A stretch of 64,000 bases of DNA, from positions 124,001 to 188,000 of the forward strand of contig JAHBXW010000004.1 in the NCBI GenBank assembly GCA_019636235.1. The letters run 5' to 3'. The DNA comes from Planctomyces sp. (lineage in GTDB: Bacteria > Planctomycetota > Planctomycetia > Planctomycetales > Planctomycetaceae). The notes beneath the pieces are model-generated. The model was not told where the DNA came from, ran no database searches, and was given only the letters and a program-made list of their open reading frames with translations. The translations under genes and the position numbers were made by a program. Shown piece by piece: positions 1 to 9,044 of this stretch. Position 1 is the first letter of the stretch. Every line of letters begins with the position of its first letter.

Positions 1-1
1 G

Positions 2-388
2 GTGCGGATCGTTGACGCGGGGAAAGACGCGGGCGTCGCGATCGGCCCGCAGGTGGAATACAACCCCTACGTCTACAACCCGCGGCAGGGACAGGCGAGT
101 TCCCTGGCGACGTTCCGGATGTCGGACATTTCCGAGCTGCGGCAGCAGGCGTATGAGGGGGCGATCAAAGACGCTCGGACGCAGGCCGAACGGCTGGCGA
201 AGCTGTCCGGCGTGACGCTGGGCCGCGTGACGTCGGTCCGGGAGGGAACTCAGCAGAATCAGACGCAGATGAACGTCATGTATTACTACGGCGCGCAGTC
301 GGCGAGCGAACCCGACGCCTATTCGACCGGCAAGCTGGAGCAGATCACGGTCAGCGTGGTGCTGCAGGTCGAGTTCGCGATCGAGTGA
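2..388 (+). CDS. SIMPL (DUF541) domain protein, C-terminal part
   Basis: The gene enters from the left edge, so only its last 128 codons are visible and the real start lies outside the window. The reading frame is open from base 2. The segment AYEGAIKDARTQAERLAKLSG followed by a glycine-rich turn and a final strand (ITVSVVLQVEF) matches the C-terminal half of SIMPL/DUF541 proteins, which are periplasmic or envelope proteins of poorly defined role (the E. coli relative is YggE). The signal peptide expected for the family would be in the missing part. It ends 25 bases before the next gene on the same strand. Family assignment is firm; function is not known. Confidence 0.8.
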   Translation: MRIVDAGKDAGVAIGPQVEYNPYVYNPRQGQASSLATFRMSDISELRQQAYEGAIKDARTQAERLAKLSGVTLGRVTSVREGTQQNQTQMNVMYYYGAQSASEPDAYSTGKLEQITVSVVLQVEFAIE

Positions 389-413
389 TCCGGTCGGAAG
401 AAGGGGGGCTGCC

Positions 414-1517
414 ATGAACACGCGAATCGCAGGGAACGTTCGGTCGTCCCGGAAGCAGGCGGGCGCCGTGTCGGCGTGCGCGGCGGCCGTCGCGCTGGCC
501 GGGCTGTGGCCCTTTGGCGCCGGGCCGCGTCCCGCGCGGGCGGCCGAGGAGCTGCGGCCGAAGCACATCACGCCGGAGACGATCGTCTCAGTGAAGAAGG
601 GGCTGGACTTTCTGGCCAGCAAACAGGATCCGGACGGCAGCTTCCAGTCGTCGCGGGGAGGCGGGGAATACCCCTGCACGATGACCGCGCTGGCCGGCAT
701 GGCGTTTCTCGCCAACGGCAACACCCCCAGCCGCGGGCCATACGCCGATCAGGTCCGCAAATGCGCGGCCTTCCTGGCGAACCAGCAGGATGCGCGGAGC
801 GGGTTGATCGCCGCCAATGGCGAGAACGGCATGCCCATGTACGGGCACGGCTTCTCGCTGATGTTCCTGGCCTGCGTGCATGGCATGGAACACGATCCGC
901 GTCAGCGCGAGAAGATCGGCGGCGTCATCAAGAACGCGCTGCAGTTGACGGCCTCGGCGCAGAGCCCCCTGGGAGGCTGGACGTACACGCCGGGTTCCGG
1001 CGACGAGGGGAGCGTGACGGTCACGCAAATGCAGGGTCTGCGGGCGGCGCACAACGCCGGCTTCACGGTTCCCAAGGGGACGATCGAGGCGGCGATCCGC
1101 TATCTTGAGATGTGCCGCACGCCGGAAGGAGGCATCCGCTACGCCTATCACTCCGGGTCCGACACCCGGCTGCCGATCACGGCGGCGGCGATCTGCTGCC
1201 TGTATTCGGCGGGAGAGTACGATTCCCCGCTGGCGGACAGCTCGCTGAAGTACGTGCACGGCCAGTTCAAGCTGACGCAGAATGAGTTCCGCAGCGGACA
1301 CTATTTCTATCTGCATCTGTACGCGTCGCAGGCGTTCTACCAGGCGGGGGACGAATACTGGGACGCCTACTTCCCGCCGGCCCGGGACAACCTGATCCGG
1401 CAGCAGTCCAAGGAGGGGAGCTGGCAGGGAGACGGCGTCGGCGAGATCTTCGGCACCAGCCTGGCCTGCATCCTGTTGCAACTGCCTTACAAGTTTCTGC
1501 CCATTTACCAGCGCTGA
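414..1517 (+). CDS. Exported squalene-cyclase-fold (prenyltransferase repeat) protein
   Basis: A 367-residue protein preceded by a strong AAGGGGGG Shine-Dalgarno. Residues 1-44 form a basic start, a hydrophobic stretch and an Ala-x-Ala cut region, so it is probably secreted. The rest contains several terpene-cyclase/prenyltransferase type repeats, each an alpha-alpha hairpin with a QDPDGSF or [12 protein letters not shown] type turn. Squalene cyclases need an acidic DxDD motif, and I see no convincing DxDD here, so cyclase activity is not supported. Planctomycetes carry many such alpha/alpha-barrel exported proteins. It heads a same-strand run with MoxR, DUF58 and BatA-like genes, and may be part of that envelope-linked operon. 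The start is well supported; substrate and role are unknown. Confidence 0.85.
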   Translation: MNTRIAGNVRSSRKQAGAVSACAAAVALAGLWPFGAGPRPARAAEELRPKHITPETIVSVKKGLDFLASKQDPDGSFQSSRGGGEYPCTMTALAGMAFLANGNTPSRGPYADQVRKCAAFLANQQDARSGLIAANGENGMPMYGHGFSLMFLACVHGMEHDPRQREKIGGVIKNALQLTASAQSPLGGWTYTPGSGDEGSVTVTQMQGLRAAHNAGFTVPKGTIEAAIRYLEMCRTPEGGIRYAYHSGSDTRLPITAAAICCLYSAGEYDSPLADSSLKYVHGQFKLTQNEFRSGHYFYLHLYASQAFYQAGDEYWDAYFPPARDNLIRQQSKEGSWQGDGVGEIFGTSLACILLQLPYKFLPIYQR

Positions 1518-1567
1518 GCGCTGGCGGCGCCTGCGCCGCCGGCCGGCATGACCCGGGAGACTGTGAC

Positions 1568-2632
<1,065 letters not shown>

Positions 2633-2696
2633 CGGGCCGGCCGCACCCCGCCGACCCGCGTCCCGCCGACGTCTTCACCAGGTCGCCCTCATCGCC

Positions 2697-3653
2697 ATGT
2701 CGCGTTATTTTCAGCCCGCCGTCATCGGCCGCATCGCCCGCATCGGCTTCCGGGCGGGGCAGCCCGTGGAAGGCTCGATCACCGGACAGCACCGCAGCCC
2801 GCTGCACGGCCTGTCGGCCGAGTTCGCCGACTTCCGGACGTACACGCCGGGAGACGACCTGAAGCATCTCGACTGGCGGGCCTATGCTCGCTCTGACCGC
2901 TATTACATCAAGCGGTTCGAGGAGGAGTCGAACCTGCGTTGCTGGCTGATCGTCGATGACTCGGCGTCGATGAACTACGGGCCGGAGGGGGAGCGGAAAT
3001 ACGACATCGCGGCGACGGCGGCCGTCTCGCTGGCGGCCGTGCTGCTCAAGCAGCGGGACGCGGTCGGCCTGGCGACGGCGGGCTCGAAGATTCGCGAGGA
3101 GCTGCGGCCCAGCGGTGCGCAGTCGCAGTTGATCAAGCTGGAGGAGACGCTGACGCGCGTGACGCCGGGCGGGGAGACGGACCTGGGGGCGGTTGTGCGG
3201 GAGCTGGCGGACCGCATCCCGCGGCGGGGCCTGGTCGTCATCTGCTCGGACCTGTTCACCGATCTGGACCATTTGTACGAAGCGCTGGGGCGCCTGCAGT
3301 ACGGAGGGCACGCGGTCGTGCTGCTGCACATTCTGCATCGCGACGAAGCGGAATTGCCGTTCAACGATTCCGTCATTTTTCGGGACATCGAGGGTTCGGA
3401 GGAGTTGTTCGCCGAGCCGTGGTCGTTCCGGACGGCGTACCAGCAGGCGATCGAGCAGTTCTGCGGGGAAGTCCGCGAGCGCTGCCAGTACTGCGGCATC
3501 GATTACGTCCGCCTGCTGACGGACGAGGATCTGGGGCTGGCGCTCAGCCGGTATCTGGCGGATCGCCAGCACCGCGGACCGGCGAAACACCGGGGCCGGA
3601 TGGGGCCGACGTCGCCCGCCAGCCCGACGGTCGGGGGGGAGACGCATGGATAG
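2697..3653 (+). CDS. DUF58 / VWA-like protein, MoxR partner
   Basis: A 318-residue protein of the DUF58 family. The N-terminal part carries the family signature YTPGDDLKHLDWRAYARSD (about residues 50-68) and then a VWA-like fold with a MIDAS-type DxSxS motif in VDDSASMNYG. It has no membrane segment, unlike many DUF58 proteins. DUF58 proteins work with MoxR ATPases, and the moxR gene ends 64 bases upstream. The 3' end overlaps the next small gene by 8 bases (ATGGATAG), which suggests translational coupling. The C-terminal 30 residues are rich in Arg, Gly and Pro and look poorly conserved. Confidence 0.93.
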   Translation: MSRYFQPAVIGRIARIGFRAGQPVEGSITGQHRSPLHGLSAEFADFRTYTPGDDLKHLDWRAYARSDRYYIKRFEEESNLRCWLIVDDSASMNYGPEGERKYDIAATAAVSLAAVLLKQRDAVGLATAGSKIREELRPSGAQSQLIKLEETLTRVTPGGETDLGAVVRELADRIPRRGLVVICSDLFTDLDHLYEALGRLQYGGHAVVLLHILHRDEAELPFNDSVIFRDIEGSEELFAEPWSFRTAYQQAIEQFCGEVRERCQYCGIDYVRLLTDEDLGLALSRYLADRQHRGPAKHRGRMGPTSPASPTVGGETHG

Positions 3654-3822
3654 CGAAGGCGCCTTCCGGGATCGCGAGCGCCTGTTTGACGCGCATCGCG
3701 AACGCGACCCGGCGATCCTGAAACAATGGCGGGCGGAGTTCCAGGCGACGGGGCGCGCCAAGGATCGAGAATCGCTGCCGCGATTGATTGCATTTCGGGA
3801 TTACTGGCTCGAACGGAATTGA
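3646..3822 (+). CDS. Small acidic/basic protein in the MoxR-DUF58 operon
   Basis: A 58-codon ORF whose ATG overlaps the DUF58 stop codon by 8 bases. It begins MDSEGAFRDRERLFDAHRER and ends with a helix-like, aromatic-containing tail (FRDYWLERN). It is highly charged with no signal peptide, membrane segment or cysteine. The overlap, the same strand, and the 35-base gap to the BatA-like gene support its being real rather than spacer. I do not recognise the family. A plausible role is a small accessory subunit for the DUF58/BatA complex, but that is only inference from position. Confidence 0.6.
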   Translation: MDSEGAFRDRERLFDAHRERDPAILKQWRAEFQATGRAKDRESLPRLIAFRDYWLERN

Positions 3823-3857
3823 TCAGAGCCATCCCATCCAACCTCGAGTGATCGCGA

Positions 3858-5987
3858 ATGAGCTTCCTCGCCCCCTGGCTGCTGTACGCCACCGTGCTGG
3901 CCTCGGCGCCGATCATCATCCACCTGTTGAACCGTCGTCGGTTTCTGCGCGTGGACTGGGCGCCGATGAAGTACCTGAAGCTGACGCTGAAGGCCAACCG
4001 GCGGCGGCTGCGGATCGAACAGTGGATCCTGCTGGCGGTGCGGACGCTGGCCGTCGCCGCGCTGATTTTCGCCGTCGCCCGGCCGGTCAGCTCGACGACC
4101 GATCTCGCCGGCTTTCTGCGCCTGCAGGGGCGGGCCAGCCGCGTCATCGTCATCGACGACTCGCTGAGCATGACCCACTCCAGCGGCGGAGTCTCCGCGT
4201 TCGGACGGGCTCTGCAGGCCGCCGAACAGGTCCTCCGCGCGCTCGGTCCGCAGGACAGCCTCACTGTCTGCACAACGTCCCGGCCGCGTTCGCCGTTCGT
4301 CCGACACGCACAACTCGATTCGCCGGATCAGGTTGTGGCCCAGGTCCTGGCGCTCACGCCCAGCGACGTCGCCAGCCACTGGGCGTCGACCTTCGCCGCC
4401 GCCGATGAGCATCTGCAGTCGTCCGTCTTCCCGATCCGCGAAGTGATCGTGGTCACTGACCTGTGGAGTTCCGGCTGGGGGCCCGATATGGTCGATCTGG
4501 CCGACCGCTGGGCGACCGACGGAGTGACGCTGCGGATCGTGGACGTCGGCCTCGATCCGTCCGAGAACCGCCGCATCCTGTCGTTCGCGCAGGCCGACCC
4601 CGTGGCGCTCGTCGACACGGAGGTGCGGTTCCTCGCGGAAATCCGCAACGACGGCCGCGAGGCGATGCTGTCTGAGCAGGCGCTCGTCTCGGTCAACGAC
4701 GTCGTGCAGTCCGTCACGCTGCCCGACATCCCGCCGGGGGAAACGGTCGAGGCCCCGCTGACGCTGACGTTCGACGAACCGGGCCAGCACCAGTTGCGGC
4801 TGCAGCTTCCGCAGGATTCCGTGCCGGGGGACAACGAGCGCTTCCTGACGGTCGACGTCCGCCGCCAGGTCGAGGTGACGCTGGTCGACGGCGATCCGGG
4901 CGTCAAACCGTTCGACAGCGAAACTGACTTTCTGGCGCTGGCCCTGACCGCCGGCAACTCGCAGTGGAAGGCCCAGCAGGTGATTTCGTCCGACTGGATC
5001 GGTCAGCCGCTGGAAGCGCCCGATGTCCTCGTGCTGGCGAATGTCGACCAGATCCCGCCGGAGCGTGCCGCGGAGCTGGAGGCGCTGGTTCAGGCCGGCA
5101 TGGGAGTCCTGATTTTCGCAGGAGATGAGGTCGATTCCCAGGCCTGGAACGAAGCTCTGCATCGCGACGGCCGCGGGTTGCTGCCGGCGCGGATCGAACA
5201 GGTCCGCGAGGCGGAATCGACCGGGCTGATCGTCGAACCGCTGGCCGATTCGCCGCTGGCCGCACTGCAGCGGATTGCTCCGGAGGCGTTGGCCCGGATC
5301 CGTCCGCGGCGGGTGCTGGAGGTCGCGTTGCCGGCCGATCTTCCGGAACATGTCCGGGTGCTGGCGCGCTGGAACGATTCCAAGCAGACGCCGGCGCTGC
5401 TGGAGAAGCGGCTGGGCCTGGGGCGTGTCCTGTTCTGGACGGTGACGGCGGATCGGGCCTGGAGCGACTGGCCGATCGAGCCCAGTTTTGTGTTGTCGAC
5501 GCGGCTGGCTGCTCAGGCGGTCGCCGCCCGGGTCTCGCGCTGGGAGAACCTGATCTGCGGGCAGCCGCTCCGCTTTCCGCTGGATGCCCAGACGCTGCCG
5601 CAGTCGGTGTCGATCGACCGCGCGGGCAGTCCCGAGCCGCTGGAGGCCGTCATCGATCGCGCCGCGGCGGAGGGGCCGGAGTTTCTGCTGCCGTCGACGC
5701 GGCTGGCCGGCGCCTACGAGGCCACCTGGGACGAGCCCGGGCTGGGCGCGCGGTCGCGACAATTCGCGGTCAGCCCGGACGCCCGGGACAGCGAACCGGA
5801 GCGAGTTAGGGAATCGGACCTGCCGCGCTACCTGGGACAGCTCATCCCGAAGATGCTGCGCTTCACGGGCGAGTCGCTGAGCCTGGCGTCGGAGGGGACC
5901 GAACTGTGGCGGTCGCTGGCGTTCGCGATGATCGGACTGTTGCTGTTCGAGAGTCTGTTCGCGACGTGGATCGGCCGCGTGCGGTGA
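3858..5987 (+). CDS. BatA-type membrane protein with VWA-like domain
   Basis: A 709-residue integral membrane protein. Residues 1-80 are the BatA N-terminal domain: a first membrane helix (LAPWLLYATVLASAPIIIHL), the characteristic LLNRRRFLRVDWAPMKYL segment, and a second helix (ILLAVRTLAVAALIFAVA). A VWA-like domain follows with DxSxS metal motif in IDDSLSM. The central region resembles CARDB/Ig-like strands, then a glutamine-amidotransferase-like fold (DVLVLANVDQIPPERAAELE), and a final membrane helix sits near the C terminus (FAMIGLLLFESLF). It closes the MoxR-DUF58 run and is the probable membrane anchor of that system, which in other bacteria supports envelope integrity. Confidence 0.9.
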   Translation: MSFLAPWLLYATVLASAPIIIHLLNRRRFLRVDWAPMKYLKLTLKANRRRLRIEQWILLAVRTLAVAALIFAVARPVSSTTDLAGFLRLQGRASRVIVIDDSLSMTHSSGGVSAFGRALQAAEQVLRALGPQDSLTVCTTSRPRSPFVRHAQLDSPDQVVAQVLALTPSDVASHWASTFAAADEHLQSSVFPIREVIVVTDLWSSGWGPDMVDLADRWATDGVTLRIVDVGLDPSENRRILSFAQADPVALVDTEVRFLAEIRNDGREAMLSEQALVSVNDVVQSVTLPDIPPGETVEAPLTLTFDEPGQHQLRLQLPQDSVPGDNERFLTVDVRRQVEVTLVDGDPGVKPFDSETDFLALALTAGNSQWKAQQVISSDWIGQPLEAPDVLVLANVDQIPPERAAELEALVQAGMGVLIFAGDEVDSQAWNEALHRDGRGLLPARIEQVREAESTGLIVEPLADSPLAALQRIAPEALARIRPRRVLEVALPADLPEHVRVLARWNDSKQTPALLEKRLGLGRVLFWTVTADRAWSDWPIEPSFVLSTRLAAQAVAARVSRWENLICGQPLRFPLDAQTLPQSVSIDRAGSPEPLEAVIDRAAAEGPEFLLPSTRLAGAYEATWDEPGLGARSRQFAVSPDARDSEPERVRESDLPRYLGQLIPKMLRFTGESLSLASEGTELWRSLAFAMIGLLLFESLFATWIGRVR

Positions 5988-6042
5988 CGGTAAGCAGTCC
6001 CCGGGAGCGGCACGGTCTGTTGCTCGGCCGATTCACGCAGAG

Positions 6043-6108
6043 CACAAGCGTTGAGAATCCTGTCGACCTTGCACAGAATCAGCTTCTGTCCTGGTCCTGT
6101 CGCTTGTG
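6043..6108. promoter_or_regulatory. Inverted repeat upstream of the 319-residue protein gene
   Basis: CACAAGCG at 6043-6050 and its exact complement CGCTTGTG at 6101-6108 frame a 50-base spacer. Inside lies a smaller hairpin, CAGAA-TCAGC-TTCTG at 6074-6088. The pair sits 67 bases before the start codon at 6175 and could be an operator for self-regulation of the putative toxin-antitoxin pair, or a transcript hairpin ending the BatA operon (no T-run follows). Confidence 0.35.
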
Positions 6109-6174
6109 ATGCGCCGTTCCGACGTGCTAACGGCCGTGGCAGGAGCCGTCAGGGCCGGAGAACAAAGGAGGGCG

Positions 6175-7134
6175 ATGGCCGTTCAAGTTCATGAAGTCGT
6201 GCTCCGCAGCGAACAGTCCTTCGGAGGGAAACTGCCCCCGCGTCATGTCGGGATGCTGCTCGAAGAGCTGCCGCTGGCGCTCCGGGAATCGGTGTCGATG
6301 GCATTTCGAAATCGCAGTTCGTCGCCGGGGCGGATACCGGGGTGGCTCGCCGATACGGCCGATGTCCGGTTCGTCGGTCACCAGGGTGGTAGCGACACGG
6401 TTCTGTACTTCGAAGCGCCGATGCTCCGCGACGCCGCACCGGAGATCTACGCACAGCAGTCCCTCCTTCCGGGCCTCGACGACCGTCCGGACCCGGGAAA
6501 CACCGCGTTCGATTTGTTCGCGGATGTCGTGTCGGATATCGCGAACTTTGTCGAGGACAGTCCGCACTTCGATTCGCCGCTACTCTCCCGCGTCGCCCGG
6601 TTTCGCAGGGTCATCAACAAGGGGCCGTTTTCGGAAGTCGACATCCCCAAGCGGACTGGATCAGGTCAGGAACCTGCGAAGATCACCAGCGCGACCGTGG
6701 AGTCCGCACAATCGCTGCTCGGCAGGACGCCTGAGTCGCAGCGGGTTCGCGTCGTGGGTCAGCTTGACGGCCTGGTTCACAGCACGCAGAGATTCTCGAT
6801 CCTGCTCGACAATGGAGAGAAGGCCGCCGGCGTCTTTCCAGAAGATCAGGCGGAATACGTGAAGCAGCACTGGGGCCGGCGAGTGCTGGTGCTGGGCGTC
6901 GCGGTTTACCGAGCATCGGGCCGGTTGTTGCGCATCGACGCCGACCGGATTCTTCCAGGCGATCAGGAATCCGCAGTCTTTTCGCGAGTGTCGCCGCCAG
7001 CGCCCCGCCGACTAGATCCTTCGAAACTGCGCAAGCCGCAAGGGCCGAAATCCGGCGTCAACGCGATCGTGGGCCGGTGGCCTGGGGATGAGACGGATGA
7101 GGAGATCGCGGACGCGCTGGAGCGGCTCTCGTGA
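6175..7134 (+). CDS. Uncharacterised 319-residue protein, candidate antitoxin partner of a PIN gene
   Basis: The start at ATG 6175 is decided by an AAAGGAGG Shine-Dalgarno at 6164-6171; an in-frame upstream ATG at 6106 lacks one. The N-terminal part (GKLPPRHVGMLLEELP, then RNRSSSPGRIPGWLADTADVR) has no recognised domain. A beta-rich domain around residues 190-260 (VRVVGQLDGLVHSTQRFSIL) looks like a small OB or SH3-like barrel. The C terminus ends WPGDETDEEIADALERLS, an acidic helical tail of the kind that antitoxins use to wrap a toxin. The stop TGA overlaps the GTG start of the PIN gene by 3 bases. That coupling and order suggest an unusually large antitoxin or a PIN regulator. I know no characterised homologue, so the role is inference. 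Confidence 0.75.
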   Translation: MAVQVHEVVLRSEQSFGGKLPPRHVGMLLEELPLALRESVSMAFRNRSSSPGRIPGWLADTADVRFVGHQGGSDTVLYFEAPMLRDAAPEIYAQQSLLPGLDDRPDPGNTAFDLFADVVSDIANFVEDSPHFDSPLLSRVARFRRVINKGPFSEVDIPKRTGSGQEPAKITSATVESAQSLLGRTPESQRVRVVGQLDGLVHSTQRFSILLDNGEKAAGVFPEDQAEYVKQHWGRRVLVLGVAVYRASGRLLRIDADRILPGDQESAVFSRVSPPAPRRLDPSKLRKPQGPKSGVNAIVGRWPGDETDEEIADALERLS

Positions 7135-7571
7135 CGGCCATGCCGCACGACCTGACACTGCTCGACACATCCGCGCTCGTGCACATCGCACGCAACGACG
7201 CGACGGGACGTCAGATTCTCGTGGACTGGCATCTTGATGCCCGGCCCGATCGTCCGCTCATCTCAACCATCACGGAAGGGGAAATTCTGTCGATCGGCAA
7301 GCGGAGGAGGTGGGGACAGGAGAAGCTGGATCGCCTTCAGGATCTATTGAACGAGTTTGTTCGCGTCGAGGCGGGACTGCCCCAGATTGTCGCGGCCTAA
7401 GCGGAGCTCGACGTGATCAACGTCAACTTGGGGCTGAATATTGGCGAGAACGATGTATGGATCGCAGCAACAGCGCGCGTCACCGGCGCGGCGCTGCTCA
7501 CCTGCGACGCCGACTTCACGCGATTGCCGCCAGACCTGATCCGTGTGGAATTCGTCGCCACGGCCAGCTGA
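7131..7571 (+). pseudogene. PIN-domain (VapC-like) toxin gene with in-frame stop
   Basis: The frame reads as a full PIN domain from GTG 7131 (or ATG 7140) to TGA 7569-7571 except for TAA at 7398-7400. Before it is the first catalytic aspartate (LLDTSALVHIA) and the conserved glutamate region (STITEGEILSIG). After it the same frame continues AELDVINVNLGLNIGENDVWIAATA and then TCDADFTRL, which carry the two later PIN aspartates. PIN proteins often read AAYAELD at this point, so a single TAC or TAT to TAA change would explain the break. The truncated 89-residue product lacks half of the acidic site and should not cut RNA. A sequencing error or readthrough is the alternative. Confidence 0.8.
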
Positions 7572-7601
7572 ACCGGAATCCGAGCCGACTCCGGGCCCCG
7601 C

Positions 7602-8375
7602 TCAGAGCTGGCGAATCGTCATACCGCCGTCGATCTTCAGCACCTGACCGGTCGCGTACGGGATGTCTCCCCGGACGAGCGCCGCGACCGCGCGGCCCAC
7701 ATCGTCCGGATCGCCCCAGCGGCGCTCAAGCGTCAGGCCCTCCGCGATCAGCCGGTCGTACTTCTCCACCACGCCTGACGTCATGTCGCTGCGGATCACG
7801 CCCGGCTGAACCTCGTAGACGTCGATTCCATATTCCGCCAGCCGCGCCGCCCACAACTTCGTCGCCATGCCGATCGCCGCCTTGGACAGGCAGTAGTCCC
7901 CCCGGTTCGCCGAAACGAACTCCGCGGACACCGACGAGACGTTCACCACGACGCCCCGAAACGCCGCGTCTGCCGCCCGCTGCTCCCGCATCCAGCGCGC
8001 TGCCTGCTGCGTGAGGAAGTACGGACCCTTGAGGTTCACGGCCAGCACCCGGTCGAAGTCGGCTTCCTCCGCATCCAGCAGGTCCCGGCGTCCGGGCGAG
8101 GTGATGCCCGCGTTGTTGACAAGCACATCGAGTCGGCCGAACCGCGACCGGACCGCTTCAAGCACCGCGTCGCGGTCCGCCGCGCTTCCGACGTCCCCGC
8201 GGACATAAACGCCCGGGACGCCCAGGGCCTGGATCTCGTCGACCGCCTCTCCGGCGTCCGCCTCCGGCCGCACCCCATTCAGCGCCACCGCCAATCCGTC
8301 CAGGGCCAGTCGCCGGGCGATTCCCAGCCCGATGCCTCGGGAACTGCCGGTCACCAGGGCGACGCGAGGGGGCAT
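7602..8375 (-). CDS. SDR-family oxidoreductase, 3-ketoacyl-ACP reductase-like
   Basis: A 257-residue classical short-chain dehydrogenase. It has the TGSSRGIG nucleotide loop (residues 9-16), the NNAG motif, a catalytic serine (NVSSVSAEF), the YCLSK active-site pair, and the closing GGMTIRQL strand. The loop type and length fit FabG-like NADP-dependent reductases. No acyl-carrier or fatty-acid gene is adjacent, so the physiological substrate cannot be stated. It faces the preceding rightward PIN locus with a 30-base gap. Family is certain; substrate is open. Confidence 0.93.
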   Translation of the reverse strand: MPPRVALVTGSSRGIGLGIARRLALDGLAVALNGVRPEADAGEAVDEIQALGVPGVYVRGDVGSAADRDAVLEAVRSRFGRLDVLVNNAGITSPGRRDLLDAEEADFDRVLAVNLKGPYFLTQQAARWMREQRAADAAFRGVVVNVSSVSAEFVSANRGDYCLSKAAIGMATKLWAARLAEYGIDVYEVQPGVIRSDMTSGVVEKYDRLIAEGLTLERRWGDPDDVGRAVAALVRGDIPYATGQVLKIDGGMTIRQL

Positions 8376-8620
8376 AGGGGCCAGGCCGGGAATCGGGCAA
8401 TTCGGATGAGACGGGACGGTTCAGCGGAGAGCCATCGCCCATTCGCCGCGAGGTCAGCGAATGCAGGACGACCCGCGAACCACGCGGGAGCATTGTGGCG
8501 CGTCGACCCGGCGGATTCGAGACTGCCGCTCGCTGCCGCTCAAACTCACCCGCCGTTGACGATGCGTGGACAGGCGTGCGCTGACCGGGTCAAATGGAGG
8601 CAGCCCCGAAGGACTCCCCC

Positions 8621-9034
8621 ATGCCGCTCGAACTCACGATCCGCGATGAATCGACAGACGGCCGCGTCACCGGCGAGACCGTCGTCGAGTTCCTCACAGA
8701 GAGCATTACTGTCGAGGAGCTCATCAAGAGCCGCGTCTACCAGGAAGTTCAGGACTACAACCAGCGCCGCTCGGGCGTGTTCACCGGGCTGGTTCGGCCG
8801 GCGGAAGCGGAGCCGGAGGAGCGGGGCTTCAAGCTCCAGAAATCGCGATTGATCGACTGGAACGAGCAGTACGAGATCGCCCGCGCCGCGTTTGAGAAGG
8901 GGCAGGTGCTGATCCTTGTCGACGATCGGCAGGTCGATCGTCTGGATGAGCGAATCGAACTGCGGCCGGCGATCGGAGACCGGGCGGCGACATCGGTGTC
9001 GTTTCTGCGACTGACGCCCCTCGTTGGCGGTTGA
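8621..9034 (+). CDS. Small conserved protein paired with DUF4132 gene
   Basis: A 137-residue soluble protein starting MPLELTIRDES. ATG 8621 is preferred over the in-frame ATG at 8594 because AAGGA lies 7 bases before it. The first 30 residues look like a beta-strand pair (LTIRDESTDGRVTGETVVEF) and then a helix (TVEELIKSRVYQEVQDYN); the second half is alpha/beta with VLILVDDRQVDRLDERIEL near the end. There is no signal or membrane segment. It stops 10 bases before the DUF4132 gene, which has its own GAAGG site, so the two are almost surely one transcript. I recall similar small proteins beside DUF4132 genes elsewhere, but no function is known to me. Confidence 0.78.
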   Translation: MPLELTIRDESTDGRVTGETVVEFLTESITVEELIKSRVYQEVQDYNQRRSGVFTGLVRPAEAEPEERGFKLQKSRLIDWNEQYEIARAAFEKGQVLILVDDRQVDRLDERIELRPAIGDRAATSVSFLRLTPLVGG

Positions 9035-9044
9035 AGGTCAGCCA

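Noticed and set aside
3801-5762. 653-codon leftward open frame opposite the BatA-like gene
   Set aside because: It mirrors a well-supported gene in GC-rich DNA, is very rich in Arg, Gln and Asp with no domain, and has no ribosome site. Treated as an antisense artefact.
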